Shown here in pieces: positions 17,425 through 26,426 of a DNA stretch of 64,000 bases. Every line of letters starts with the position of its first letter. The stretch's first letter is position 1. A program made the position numbers and the translations under genes. Source of the stretch: Chryseobacterium sp. POL2 (GTDB lineage: Bacteria; Bacteroidota; Bacteroidia; Flavobacteriales; Weeksellaceae); contig NZ_CP049298.1 of the NCBI RefSeq assembly GCF_011058315.1, forward strand, positions 248,001-312,000, given 5' to 3'. The notes under the pieces are model-generated. The model did no database searches. It worked only from the letters and a program-made list of their open reading frames with translations, and was not told where the DNA came from.

Positions 17425-18481
17425 TCTCCCGAATATCACCTCGGCTAGATTTTTTCTAGCCTTGTTGGTGGTTTTGTTTCATGTCATGCAATTTGCTGAA
17501 AAACGCGGTTTTCCGAGCAATACAGATTGGGCAATTCTCAACAAAGGTACAGAAGCTGTTTTTGCATTTTTTTCGTTGAGTGGTTTTTTAATCATCAGAA
17601 ACCTTTATCTCGAAAAGTTGAATACTGGAAGTGTGTCTATCAAAGATTTTTATAAACGAAGAATTTTCAGGATTTTCCCTTTGTATTATGCGGTTCTTAT
17701 TTTCGGATTGTTGTATTACAATGTAATTTTGCCCTATTTTGGCTTCGAGATAGAAAGACTTTATTCTTATACTGAAGCGATATTGTTGGGCGGCACTTTT
17801 TTCTCTAATATTCTTAAAACCTATCAGCCAGGCGGCATTATAGAAGTTCTTTGGTCTATTGGTATTGAAGAACAATTTTACATTCTGATTGCCCCTTGTT
17901 TTTTAATTTTCTCTAAAAAGAATATTGTTTGGTTACTCGCTGTTTTTAGTATCGTCTATTTTATATTGTACAACTTTGACGTTATTGAATTTCTGAAGAA
18001 GTATGTGATGTATTTTTATTTCTTTTCAGTGAGTGGGCTTTTTGCGATTTTTACCATTCAATATCCGAATTATAAAATCCCGAATTGGATTAAAATATCG
18101 ATTTACGCTTTTGTATTATTTTACTTTTTTTCGGATTGGATTTTAGAAAACACGGCAGAATGGATGTATCAATTGATAAGTACACTTTTTTTTCCTTTGA
18201 TGATTATTAGTTTAATAAGTCAACCGATTTCTTTTTTAGAAAATAAAACGCTAAAATACTTCGGAAAAATCTCTTACGGAATCTACATGCTTCATGCCAT
18301 CGTTATGCAGATTGTAGGATTTATGGTTTTAAAATTTATTCCGTTTGAGACGATTAATCCAAATCTATTTATCATTAGTTTTACGTTTGCAAATATAATT
18401 TTGACTTTGATATTTGCTCATATTTCCTATCAATATTTTGAAAAATTTTTCCTGAAATTAGGACACAAAAAAGAGGACTAA
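17414..18481 (+). CDS. Acyltransferase family 3 membrane protein (OafA/YrhL type)
   Basis: A 355-residue polytopic membrane protein. NITSARFFLALLVVLFHV at the N-terminus (with the conserved RFFxAxxVxxFH pattern), the KDFYKRRIFRIFPLYY segment and GIEEQFYI identify the acyltransferase-3 family. Members transfer acetyl or other acyl groups to surface glycans. It overlaps the upstream hydrolase gene and converges on the nrnA-like gene, with a 4-base overlap of the two 3' ends. Confidence 0.9.
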   Translation: MKYNLPNITSARFFLALLVVLFHVMQFAEKRGFPSNTDWAILNKGTEAVFAFFSLSGFLIIRNLYLEKLNTGSVSIKDFYKRRIFRIFPLYYAVLIFGLLYYNVILPYFGFEIERLYSYTEAILLGGTFFSNILKTYQPGGIIEVLWSIGIEEQFYILIAPCFLIFSKKNIVWLLAVFSIVYFILYNFDVIEFLKKYVMYFYFFSVSGLFAIFTIQYPNYKIPNWIKISIYAFVLFYFFSDWILENTAEWMYQLISTLFFPLMIISLISQPISFLENKTLKYFGKISYGIYMLHAIVMQIVGFMVLKFIPFETINPNLFIISFTFANIILTLIFAHISYQYFEKFFLKLGHKKED

Positions 18482-19482
18482 AAATCCTCTTTTTCTATAA
18501 TGTTTTTAAAATCTTCGATAGTATCTTCTATACTTTTAAAGTATTTTCCGCCAGATGCGTTGATGTGTCCACCGCCGTTGAAGTGTTTTCTTGCCAACTG
18601 ATTGGTGTCGACATCATCTTTGGATCGGAAAGATATTTTGATGAAATCTTCATAAAGATCTTCCATGAAAAACACGGACATTCTCGTCCCAGAAATACTT
18701 AATCCGTAATTAACAAATCCTTCGGTGTCACCTTTTTCGAATCCTAACGCTTTCAGTTCCTCACGTTTTAACCACATAATGGCAACTTTTCCATTGTTTA
18801 CAACTTCAATACGGCTAAGAACGAGCGATAACAAATTGAGTCTAGAAATGGTGTTGTTATCCCAAGTATTACTAGAAATTTTTGCGGGATCTGCACCTTT
18901 TTCGATAAGATTAGCAACAATTCTGTGTGTTGTAGCACTTGTTGACCGAAATCTGAAACCACCAGTATCCGTCATAATACCTGTATAAAGACATTCTGCG
19001 ATATCTTGATTAACCAAATCTTCTTCTTCTAAAGCCTGAATAAAATGATAAACCATTTGACAAGTCGCTGGCACATTGGTGTCGGAATAAACAAAATCAA
19101 ATTGTTCTGGCATTTGGTGATGGTCAATCAATATTTTTTTTGCTCTTGATTTATAAATCCAATCTCCAATAATTCCTGCACGAACCGTGGCATTGTAATC
19201 CAAACAAAAAATAACATCTGCATTATAAATGGCTTCTCCAGCTTGTTTTCTTTTGTATTCTCCAATGATTGTTTTTTTTGCTTCGGGCATCCATTTTAAA
19301 AATTTCGGGAAATCATTTGGCGTAATAACCGTTGCATCAATACCTTTTGCTGCAAGAAAATGTTTGAGTCCAAGACTGGAACCTATAGCATCGCCGTCTG
19401 GATTATGATGTGTCGTGATGACAATATTTTTATCGGGAGAAAGTAGTTGTTTTATAGATGAAAGTTCGGAGTCGCTGAACAT
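18478..19482 (-). CDS. nrnA: DHH-family phosphoesterase, NrnA-like oligoribonuclease / pAp phosphatase
   Basis: A 334-residue DHH-DHHA1 protein. The motifs are TTHHNPDGDAIGSSLGL, FCLDYN, ILIDHHQMP (the DHH signature) and the C-terminal GGGHINASGG of the DHHA1 domain. NrnA enzymes degrade short RNA and 3'-phosphoadenosine 5'-phosphate. The two-domain size and absence of CBS or extra domains fit NrnA rather than RecJ. The gene is convergent with the acyltransferase and divergent from era. Confidence 0.88.
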   Translation of the reverse strand: MFSDSELSSIKQLLSPDKNIVITTHHNPDGDAIGSSLGLKHFLAAKGIDATVITPNDFPKFLKWMPEAKKTIIGEYKRKQAGEAIYNADVIFCLDYNATVRAGIIGDWIYKSRAKKILIDHHQMPEQFDFVYSDTNVPATCQMVYHFIQALEEEDLVNQDIAECLYTGIMTDTGGFRFRSTSATTHRIVANLIEKGADPAKISSNTWDNNTISRLNLLSLVLSRIEVVNNGKVAIMWLKREELKALGFEKGDTEGFVNYGLSISGTRMSVFFMEDLYEDFIKISFRSKDDVDTNQLARKHFNGGGHINASGGKYFKSIEDTIEDFKNIIEKEDF

Positions 19483-19505
19483 GATTTTTTTAATTTATAA
19501 GATTG

Positions 19506-19513
19506 CAAAGGTA
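19506..19513 (-). promoter_or_regulatory. -7 box (TACCTTTG) of the nrnA-like gene
   Basis: Minus-strand TACCTTTG matches TAnnTTTG and lies 23 bases upstream of the ATG. A TTTG on the same strand is about 25 bases further up, slightly more than the usual spacing. Confidence 0.4.
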
Positions 19514-19668
19514 ATCAAATTCTATAGTTTTATTTTAACAAAGCATTTTTTGTAAAAAAATAGGTCTCAAATTTTGAAGTCTACTTGGTCGTTACTTTTT
19601 TTGTTTGTGCCTTAATATTTTAAACTCTTTTATTAAACATATTTCGTGATTCTCGATTTATAAATCCT

Positions 19669-19676
19669 TAACTTTG
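19669..19676 (+). promoter_or_regulatory. -7 box (TAACTTTG) of era
   Basis: TAACTTTG followed by CAAA lies 20 bases before the era ATG and exactly matches the Bacteroidota -7 consensus. The -33 region reads TTCGTG, a weak match. Confidence 0.45.
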
Positions 19677-19696
19677 CAAATCTTAAAAGAATAAAA

Positions 19697-20572
19697 ATGC
19701 ACAAAGCAGGATTTGTAAACATAGTTGGTAAGCCAAATGCAGGAAAATCAACACTTCTCAATCAATTGATGGGCGAGAAGTTGGCGATTGTAACCCAAAA
19801 GGCACAAACCACAAGACATAGAATTTTCGGAATTTATAATGAAGAAGATTTGCAAATTGTTTTTTCTGACACGCCAGGCGTTTTGGATCCCAAATATGGT
19901 TTACAAGAAAAAATGATGGATTTTGTTAAAGAAAGTCTTCAGGATGCTGACGTATTCTTGTTTATTGTAGATGCTTTGGATAAAGAGGAACCGTCCGAAT
20001 TTTTAATAGATAAACTAAATAAAATCCCAGTTCCTGTTTTATTGTTACTAAACAAAGTTGACCTTAGTAACCAAGCTGAATTGGAAGCAAAAGTAGAATA
20101 TTGGCATAACAAAATTCCGAAAGCGGAGATCTTACCAGTTTCTGCGCTTAAAGCTTATAATACAGAATATATTCTTCCGAAACTGAAATCGCTTTTACCA
20201 GAAAATCCACCTTATTACGATAAAGATCAATTTACAGACAAGTCAGAACGTTTTTTTGTGAACGAATGTATTCGTGAGAAAATCCTTTTGAATTATGATA
20301 AAGAAATTCCTTATTCTGTAGAAGTTGTCACGGAGATTTTCAAAGAAAAAGAAGGCGTTATCTTAATCGACTCTATTATATATGTAGAACGCGATTCGCA
20401 AAAAGGAATTATCATAGGTCACAAAGGAGATGCGATAAAAAAAGTAGGTACAGAGGCAAGAATAGATTTAGAAAAATTCTTTGGAAAAAAAATCCATCTT
20501 AATCTTTTTGTAAAAGTGAAAAAAGATTGGAGAAAAAACGAACGTGATCTCAAAAATTTCGGTTACAGATAG
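19697..20572 (+). CDS. era: GTPase Era
   Basis: The 291-residue length is normal. P-loop GKPNAGKS is at residues 11-18, switch II has DTPG, and NKVD and SAL are the guanine motifs. The C-terminal KH domain carries GIIIGHKGDAIKKVG. Era binds the 3' end of 16S rRNA and helps assemble the 30S subunit. DoxX follows 57 bases downstream. Confidence 0.97.
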   Translation: MHKAGFVNIVGKPNAGKSTLLNQLMGEKLAIVTQKAQTTRHRIFGIYNEEDLQIVFSDTPGVLDPKYGLQEKMMDFVKESLQDADVFLFIVDALDKEEPSEFLIDKLNKIPVPVLLLLNKVDLSNQAELEAKVEYWHNKIPKAEILPVSALKAYNTEYILPKLKSLLPENPPYYDKDQFTDKSERFFVNECIREKILLNYDKEIPYSVEVVTEIFKEKEGVILIDSIIYVERDSQKGIIIGHKGDAIKKVGTEARIDLEKFFGKKIHLNLFVKVKKDWRKNERDLKNFGYR

Positions 20573-20628
20573 GCCTTTTGGAACTTATTTTGTAGCTTTG
20601 GCTAAAAACGATCCCAAAAAACATACTA

Positions 20629-21051
20629 ATGAAACTTATTTCATCCGAAACTAATCCTAGCTTAGTTAATGTAGCAGCGCTTGTTCTGCGCCTTTTTGTA
20701 GGTTTTTCAATGTTGACGCATGGTTATCCGAAATTAGAGAAATTAATGGGTAATGGCGAAATTCAGTTTATGGATTTCTTAGGATTGGGACCAATTATTA
20801 CTTTGGTTTTAGTAGTCATTGCAGAAGTTATATGTTCCGTATTTATAATACTAGGTTTTTTAACGAGATTTGCAAGTTCGGTTCTCATCATGACCATGTT
20901 GATTGCTATATTTATGGCGCATGGCGCAGATCCATATTCAGGTAAAGAGATGGCGGTTTTATACCTTTTCCATTATATCGTTTTGATGCTTATTGGGCCA
21001 GGACGATTCTCAATAGATCAATTATTTACAAAAAAGAAAATTCGTTACTAG
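20629..21051 (+). CDS. DoxX family membrane protein
   Basis: A 140-residue protein with four hydrophobic helices. LRLFVGFSMLTHGYPKLEKL near the N-terminus is the typical DoxX block, followed by AEVICSVFIILGFLTRFAS. The family is loosely linked to thiol redox and oxidative stress. The stop codon lies in the loop of the terminator hairpin. Confidence 0.88.
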   Translation: MKLISSETNPSLVNVAALVLRLFVGFSMLTHGYPKLEKLMGNGEIQFMDFLGLGPIITLVLVVIAEVICSVFIILGFLTRFASSVLIMTMLIAIFMAHGADPYSGKEMAVLYLFHYIVLMLIGPGRFSIDQLFTKKKIRY

Positions 21052-21072
21052 ATAAGGTAACGAATTTTTTAT
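21037..21072. terminator. Bidirectional terminator between convergent genes
   Basis: The stem ATTCGTTAC/GTAACGAAT (21040-21048 and 21057-21065) extends through A/T pairs on both sides. It has T runs in both directions. It serves the DoxX gene (+) and the small membrane protein gene (-), and the DoxX stop codon sits in its loop. Confidence 0.85.
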
Positions 21073-21224
21073 TTCTGACTGCAACTTCCGAAAATTGCAT
21101 CGGCACCAAAATAAAATATAGCCAACCAAACTAAGCCTTTTGCGGTGAAAAATATCAATCCGCCAATGCCAACTCTTTTGAACCAAAGTTTCAATTTGGA
21201 GTTTTTATTATCGTTTTGTTCCAT
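21069..21224 (-). CDS. 51-residue single-pass membrane protein
   Basis: Read by hand on the minus strand: ATG at 21224, stop TAA at 21071-21069. The N-terminal 17 residues are polar and basic (MEQNDNKNSKLKLWFKR). A hydrophobic helix follows (about residues 19-46, including GIGGLIFFTAKGLVWLAIFY). A short tail contains one Cys. The KRxGIGGxxFFxxKGLxWL pattern resembles small membrane proteins I associate with Flavobacteriia. Function is unknown. Convergent placement and a shared terminator support a real gene. Confidence 0.7.
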   Translation of the reverse strand: MEQNDNKNSKLKLWFKRVGIGGLIFFTAKGLVWLAIFYFGADAIFGSCSQK

Positions 21225-21440
21225 TAAAAATTTTTAACAAATTTAAAACTTGGAATTGATTTAAACAAGTTATTTAGATTTAATGTAAATAATTAACAAA
21301 CAATGGTTAGTTTGTTTCTGTGCCCATTATTATTGACTTTTTGTGGATTTCTGTTGTATGATTTTTATTTTTGAAACATGATTTTTGTTAGGATTTGAAA
21401 ATTATTGTCTATTTTAGCCAAAGACAAATCAAATATAATA

Positions 21441-22988
21441 ATGAATACACAAAACCAATTTTCAATTCAGAAATCATTGGAGAATTTAGGAATCAATGCC
21501 AAGAACTTAGGAAGCTCTACAGGTGTTGATTTTTTTGCATCAGGAGAAATTATCAAAAGTTATACGCCGACAGATGGGCAAGAGATAGCATCTATTGCGA
21601 CAAGCTCGGAGGCGGATTACGACAAAGTTATTGCAAAAGCGGAGAAGGCTTTTCTAGAATTCAGACAAATACCAGCGCCTAAAAGAGGAGAAATTGTAAG
21701 ACAATTTGGAGAAAAATTAAGACATTATAAAGATGACTTAGGAAAGTTAGTGTCTTATGAAATGGGGAAATCTCTACAAGAAGGACTTGGTGAAGTGCAA
21801 GAAATGATTGATATCTGTGACTTTGCAGTTGGATTATCCAGACAGCTTCATGGCTTTACTATGCATTCAGAAAGACCTGGACATCGTATGTACGAGCAAT
21901 ATCATCCTCTAGGAATTGTTGGGATTATCTCGGCATTCAATTTTCCAGTAGCTGTATGGAGTTGGAATACCACGCTTGCGTGGATTGCAGGAAATGTTTG
22001 TATCTGGAAACCTTCAGAAAAAACGCCTCTATGTGCGATTGCTTGTCAAAATATTATCGCAGAAGTTATCAAAGAAAACAATTTGCCAGAAGGAATTTCT
22101 AACCTTATCGTTGCGGATCATGTTATTGGTGACAAAATGGTGAATGATAAAAAAGTGGCACTTATTTCTTTCACAGGATCAACAAGAGTTGGTCGCGAGG
22201 TTAACAAAAATGTTGCAGCACGTTTCGGGAAAAGTATTTTAGAATTGGGTGGAAACAACGCAATTATTATCTCTAACCAAGCCGATTTGGATATGAGTAT
22301 TATTGGTGCTGTTTTTGGCGCTGTTGGTACAGCAGGGCAACGTTGTACATCAACAAGACGATTAATCATTCAGGAAGATGTTTATGATGAAGTTAAAAAC
22401 AGATTGGTTAAAGCTTATGGACAACTAAAAATCGGAAACCCATTGGATCAGCACAATCATGTGGGACCGCTTATCGATAAAGATGCCGTAAATCAATATC
22501 TTAATTCCATTGAAAAATGCAAACAGGAAGGCGGCAACTTTGTTGTTGAAGGTGGTGTATTAGAAGGTGTAGGTTATGAAAGCGGTTGTTATGTAAAACC
22601 TTGTATTGCAGAAGTTGAGAATAATTTTGCAATTGTTCAACACGAGACTTTTGCACCGATTTTATATTTAATCAAATACAAAACTTTAGACGAAGCTATT
22701 GCTTTACAAAATGATGTGCCGCAAGGTTTGAGTTCTGCTATTATGACTCAGAGTCTTAGAGAATCGGAGTTATTCCTTTCCAATGCAGGATCAGACTGCG
22801 GTATTGCCAATGTTAATATTGGGACGTCTGGCGCCGAGATTGGAGGTGCTTTCGGAGGCGAGAAAGAAACTGGTGGTGGCCGCGAAAGTGGATCCGATGC
22901 TTGGAAATATTATATGAGACGCCAGACCAATACGATCAATTATTCGACAGGATTGCCTTTGGCACAAGGAATTAAATTCGATATTTAA
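21441..22988 (+). CDS. ALDH7-family L-aminoadipate-semialdehyde dehydrogenase
   Basis: A 515-residue aldehyde dehydrogenase, starting at the ATG at 21441. The in-frame start 36 bases upstream would add a tail not expected in the family. Catalytic Cys302 is in AGQRCTSTRR and Glu268 in LELGGNN. IISAFNFPVAVWSWN and the C-terminal ETGGGRESGSDAWK are characteristic of the ALDH7/antiquitin group. Next to lysine 6-transaminase, the expected reaction is oxidation of 2-aminoadipate 6-semialdehyde (in equilibrium with piperideine-6-carboxylate) to 2-aminoadipate with NAD(P)+. Confidence 0.92.
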   Translation: MNTQNQFSIQKSLENLGINAKNLGSSTGVDFFASGEIIKSYTPTDGQEIASIATSSEADYDKVIAKAEKAFLEFRQIPAPKRGEIVRQFGEKLRHYKDDLGKLVSYEMGKSLQEGLGEVQEMIDICDFAVGLSRQLHGFTMHSERPGHRMYEQYHPLGIVGIISAFNFPVAVWSWNTTLAWIAGNVCIWKPSEKTPLCAIACQNIIAEVIKENNLPEGISNLIVADHVIGDKMVNDKKVALISFTGSTRVGREVNKNVAARFGKSILELGGNNAIIISNQADLDMSIIGAVFGAVGTAGQRCTSTRRLIIQEDVYDEVKNRLVKAYGQLKIGNPLDQHNHVGPLIDKDAVNQYLNSIEKCKQEGGNFVVEGGVLEGVGYESGCYVKPCIAEVENNFAIVQHETFAPILYLIKYKTLDEAIALQNDVPQGLSSAIMTQSLRESELFLSNAGSDCGIANVNIGTSGAEIGGAFGGEKETGGGRESGSDAWKYYMRRQTNTINYSTGLPLAQGIKFDI

Positions 22989-23025
22989 AATTTAACCAAA
23001 TCAAACCAAAATAACTTAAAATAAT

Positions 23026-24342
23026 ATGAGTACAGTTACAACCAATGAAGTGAAAGAAGTCTTAGGAAGACATATTCTTGCAGATGGATTCGACTTCGTA
23101 ATGGATTACGAAAAATCTCATGGATCTTGGATTGTTGACCGATTAACAGGCAAAGAATATCTCGATATGTTTTCGATGTTTGCGTCAGCATCTATCGGGT
23201 ACAATCACCCATACGTTTTGCAAAGAGCAGAATGGTTGGGCAAAATGGCCGTTTACAAGCCCACACTTAGTGATGTTTATTTGCAAGAATATGCAGATTT
23301 TATGAAGGTTTTTGAACGTGTTGCCATTCCAAAAGAATTAGAATATTGCTTCTTTATCGAAGGTGGCGCACTTGCTGTTGAAAATGCTCTTAAAGCTGCT
23401 TTTGACTGGAAAACCAGAAAAAACTGGCAAAAAGATATCAAAACCGAAGGAAGCATTGCGATACATTTTAAACAAGCATTCCACGGAAGAAGTGGCTATA
23501 CATTATGTTTAACCAATACTTCGGATCCTAGAAAATACCAATATTTTCCAAAATTCGAATGGCCAAGAATTCTTAATCCGAAAATCCATTTCCCAATTAC
23601 GGAAGCCGGAATGGAGGAAACGATGAGAAACGAAAGTTTAGCATTACTAAATATTGAAGAAGCTATTTTAACAAATCCTGATAAAGTGGCATGTATTATC
23701 ATAGAGCCCATCCAGGCGGAAGGTGGTGATAATCATTTCCGTGATGAGTTTTTTGTGGAGTTAAGACGTATCTGTGATGAGAACGATGTGCTTTTAATCT
23801 TTGATGAAGTGCAGACAGGTATTGGGATGACAGGCACAATGTGGGCTTTTCAGCAGAGTAGTATCAATCCAGATATCATCACGTTTGGGAAAAAAACTCA
23901 AGTTTGTGGCATTCTTGCCAATAAGGAAAAAATGAACATGGTGGCGCATAACGTCTTCACAGAAAGTTCGCGTATTAATTCGACTTTTGGCGGTAATTTT
24001 ATTGATATGTTGCGTTTCCAATTGGTATTGGAAGTTATTGAACAAGAAGGCTTAATCGAAAAATCAAAAAAAGCAGGAGACTATCTTTTGAATGGATTGA
24101 AAGCTTTGGAACAAAAATTCCCAGATGAAGTATTTGCTTCCAGAGGAAAAGGTCTAATGTGCGCATTTGATTTAAAAGATGCTGAAACCAGAAATTGGTT
24201 GCAAAGCAGATTGTACCAAGAAGGAGTTATTATTTTAACTTGTGGCGATCAGTCTTTACGTTTCAGACCACACCTTAACGTAAAGGAAGAAGAATTACAA
24301 ATTGTTTTAGATAAGATAGAAGAAATTTTATTAAAAAAATAA
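23026..24342 (+). CDS. lat: L-lysine 6-transaminase
   Basis: A 438-residue class-III PLP aminotransferase. The blocks FIEGGALAVENALKAAFDWK, HFKQAFHGRSGYTLCLTNT and TFGKKTQVCGI (PLP lysine at 289 or 290) are distinctive for lysine epsilon-aminotransferase rather than ornithine or GABA enzymes. It moves the epsilon-amino group of lysine to 2-oxoglutarate. It lies 37 bases after the ALDH7 gene on the same strand, and together they turn lysine into 2-aminoadipate. Confidence 0.93.
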   Translation: MSTVTTNEVKEVLGRHILADGFDFVMDYEKSHGSWIVDRLTGKEYLDMFSMFASASIGYNHPYVLQRAEWLGKMAVYKPTLSDVYLQEYADFMKVFERVAIPKELEYCFFIEGGALAVENALKAAFDWKTRKNWQKDIKTEGSIAIHFKQAFHGRSGYTLCLTNTSDPRKYQYFPKFEWPRILNPKIHFPITEAGMEETMRNESLALLNIEEAILTNPDKVACIIIEPIQAEGGDNHFRDEFFVELRRICDENDVLLIFDEVQTGIGMTGTMWAFQQSSINPDIITFGKKTQVCGILANKEKMNMVAHNVFTESSRINSTFGGNFIDMLRFQLVLEVIEQEGLIEKSKKAGDYLLNGLKALEQKFPDEVFASRGKGLMCAFDLKDAETRNWLQSRLYQEGVIILTCGDQSLRFRPHLNVKEEELQIVLDKIEEILLKK

Positions 24343-24426
24343 ATCCAAAAACTTTTGTTGTTTTGTTAGAAAATTTGTAATTTTAAAAGCAGAAAGATAG
24401 AGGAAGTTGAATTAAAAATTCATTTT

Positions 24427-24654
24427 ATGAGTGTTACAACAAAAGTTTCAGTTTTTGAAAGTAATAACCAGCAGGAGATACAATTGATAAAATCTAAATT
24501 AGAATCTGCGGGGATACAAAGTGAGGTTGATAATAGTTATTTATCATTTATGACGACACCAACTGCTACCAATATGATGCTGAAAGTGGATTTAAGAGAA
24601 GAACAAAAAGCATTTGAGATTATTGATGCTTATTTACAAGAGAACCAAAAATAA
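24427..24654 (+). CDS. DUF2007 small protein
   Basis: A 75-residue protein with the DUF2007 pattern: KVSVFESNNQQEIQLIKSKL, then GIQSEVDN, then LKVDLREEQKAFEIIDAY. The fold is a small ferredoxin-like alpha/beta domain sometimes called a signal-transducing protein. No function is established. It is the last chromosomal gene before the integrated element and has its own terminator. Confidence 0.85.
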   Translation: MSVTTKVSVFESNNQQEIQLIKSKLESAGIQSEVDNSYLSFMTTPTATNMMLKVDLREEQKAFEIIDAYLQENQK

Positions 24655-24683
24655 TTTCATATTTTAAATTTTACGTTTTACAG

Positions 24684-24721
24684 AAATCGAGATTCAATTA
24701 ATTTTGGGTCTCGATTTTTTT
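24684..24721 (+). terminator. Terminator after the DUF2007 gene
   Basis: The stem AAATCGAGA/TCTCGATTT (24684-24692 and 24709-24717) has a 16-base loop and a T tail, 30 bases past the stop. Confidence 0.8.
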
Positions 24722-24848
24722 ATGCTTTTTTGAAATATAAAATTATAAATTATTTGGAGTAGATATTTAGCCTTTAATACTGTTTAGTGAAAAATAGCAG
24801 AAAACAGCCTGTAGAAATCTGTCTAAAACCGCATGTGTAGGCAGTTTG

Positions 24849-24866
24849 TAATAGTGGAGAATACGG
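24849..24866. repeat. Left attachment site (att repeat, displaced tRNA-Ala 3' tip)
   Basis: The sequence taatagtggagaatacgg is identical to 38533-38550. Its last 12 bases are the complement of the tRNA-Ala 3' end. This is the expected outcome when an element inserts in a tRNA gene and brings its own copy of the 3' end. Confidence 0.85.
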
Positions 24867-24980
24867 CTCTACTTTTTTAGATTTTATAAAACATACTAAT
24901 TTTCCAAAATGTTCTATTTTAAGTATTTGTATCTTGTTTTGTGTTTAAAAGTGTTGCAAATAAAAATAAAAGGTTTAATT

Positions 24981-25014
24981 TTACCAAACAAAAATAAACA
25001 ATTCTGTTTGGTAA
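24981..25014. promoter_or_regulatory. Perfect 10-bp inverted repeat next to the integrase start
   Basis: TTACCAAACA (24981-24990) and TGTTTGGTAA (25005-25014) are separated by 14 bases, and the right arm ends one base before the ATG at 25016. The same 9-mer TTACCAAAC recurs near the right end (38459) and, inverted, before the DnaA-like gene (31275, 31286). It may be an arm-type integrase site or an autoregulatory operator. The role is inferred. Confidence 0.55.
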
Positions 25015-25015
25015 T

Positions 25016-26407
25016 ATGGCAACTGTTTCCTACTTATATCGATCAACTAAACCAATAGGTTTTTTAACCGTTCGCGTTACTTTCAGATTGAAGTCTTCTG
25101 AGCCAATAAAAGGCTTTAAAGACGTTTATGAAATAAAGCGGAAAAACGGTCCCGTTATTTCGGAAATCACCAAAGAGAAAAATAGAGAAAGATATATCAA
25201 GGATGTGGTTCTTGTTGCTGCGACTAAAATTGAAGTCGAAAAACATTTTTATCTAAAACAATACAATTCAAAATCTAAAGACTCATCAATTCAAAAAAGG
25301 CAAGCTGAGATAAGTCAGAAAGAAAACGAGCTTCGAATATTTTTAACTGATGAAATTAGCAAATACCCACTAGAATCAATCAATACAGATTGGTTGAAGG
25401 CAACTGTGGGGCATTACTATTCACCCAAGGAGAAGATAGAAAATTCCGTCCCGCAAGATCTTTATAGTTTTTTACAATTTTATGCTGATGATAAGGCAAG
25501 AGAATTTGAAAAATACAATTCTTTACTTGAAGATAAGTCAATGCGTGAAAAGAACCCGATAACACTACGTAAGAAGCTAAAAACAATCCAAAAGAAAGTT
25601 TTAGAACTGCAAAATCTGGAAGGACGTCCGATATTGATAAGAGATGTTAATGTAAGTTTCAAAAATAGATATTTTGATTATTGCATGTCTATAAACTACG
25701 CTTATGATACTATTAAGAAAGATCTTGGATTCATTCGCTCTTGTTGCTACAAAGCCGAATCTCTTGGTATGGAAATAAGTAATGATGTCGCAGATGTGAA
25801 AATAAAAAATCTTACAAAATCAATAGAAGATGTTTATTTGTCATTTTCGCAATTAGACAAAATAAGAGATCTTGAATTAAAAACAGAAGACTTATACCTT
25901 GACAAATACAGAGATTGGTGCATAATATCTTGTTATTCTGGACAAAGAATATCTGATTTTTTAAGGTTTGAAAACAGTATGATAGAAAATGATATCATTT
26001 ATTTCATTCAAGAAAAAACGAAAAAGAAAATTGCGGTTCCACTTCATCCAGAAATTAAAAGAATACTAGAAAAGTATGATAATGATTTTCCTCCAAAAGT
26101 TAGTGATCAGAAATATAATAAATACGTAAAAGAAGTTTGTCGCCTAGCTGGTTTTACTCAGCTGGTAAGAGGTCGGAAAAAAATCAAAAATGAAGAAGAT
26201 CAATTTCGAAGTGTTACGAAGGATTATGAGTTCTGCGAGTTGGTTTCTGGACATACAGGAAGGCGGTCTTTTGCGACTAACTATTATGGAAAAATGCCAA
26301 CATCATACATACGTCTTATAACTGGACATTCTTCAGAAAAACAATTACTAGAATATTTGAAAAAAGCTGATGCTGATATTTCAAAAGACATTGCAAATTA
26401 TTTTTAA
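25016..26407 (+). CDS. int: Tyrosine recombinase / integrase
   Basis: A 463-residue protein. The N-terminal third is a basic arm-type DNA-binding/core-binding region and residues about 280-463 form the catalytic domain. The active-site set is complete: Arg311 in GQRISDF, His413 and Arg416 in GHTGRRSF, His438 in TGHSS and Tyr447 in LLEYLKK. It lies 150 bases inside the left att repeat and is surely the enzyme that inserted the element into tRNA-Ala. An inverted repeat directly before the ATG suggests self-regulation. Bacteroidota phage and transposon integrases share this layout. Confidence 0.93.
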   Translation: MATVSYLYRSTKPIGFLTVRVTFRLKSSEPIKGFKDVYEIKRKNGPVISEITKEKNRERYIKDVVLVAATKIEVEKHFYLKQYNSKSKDSSIQKRQAEISQKENELRIFLTDEISKYPLESINTDWLKATVGHYYSPKEKIENSVPQDLYSFLQFYADDKAREFEKYNSLLEDKSMREKNPITLRKKLKTIQKKVLELQNLEGRPILIRDVNVSFKNRYFDYCMSINYAYDTIKKDLGFIRSCCYKAESLGMEISNDVADVKIKNLTKSIEDVYLSFSQLDKIRDLELKTEDLYLDKYRDWCIISCYSGQRISDFLRFENSMIENDIIYFIQEKTKKKIAVPLHPEIKRILEKYDNDFPPKVSDQKYNKYVKEVCRLAGFTQLVRGRKKIKNEEDQFRSVTKDYEFCELVSGHTGRRSFATNYYGKMPTSYIRLITGHSSEKQLLEYLKKADADISKDIANYF

Positions 26408-26426
26408 TTTATAAATATTATTAATT

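Larger units (their letters stand above)
24722..25015. other. Chromosome/element junction, non-coding
   Basis: No gene is seen here. The chromosomal part ends at the left attachment repeat (24849-24866). The element part (24867-25015) is AT-rich and ends with a perfect inverted repeat just before the integrase ATG. Confidence 0.7.
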
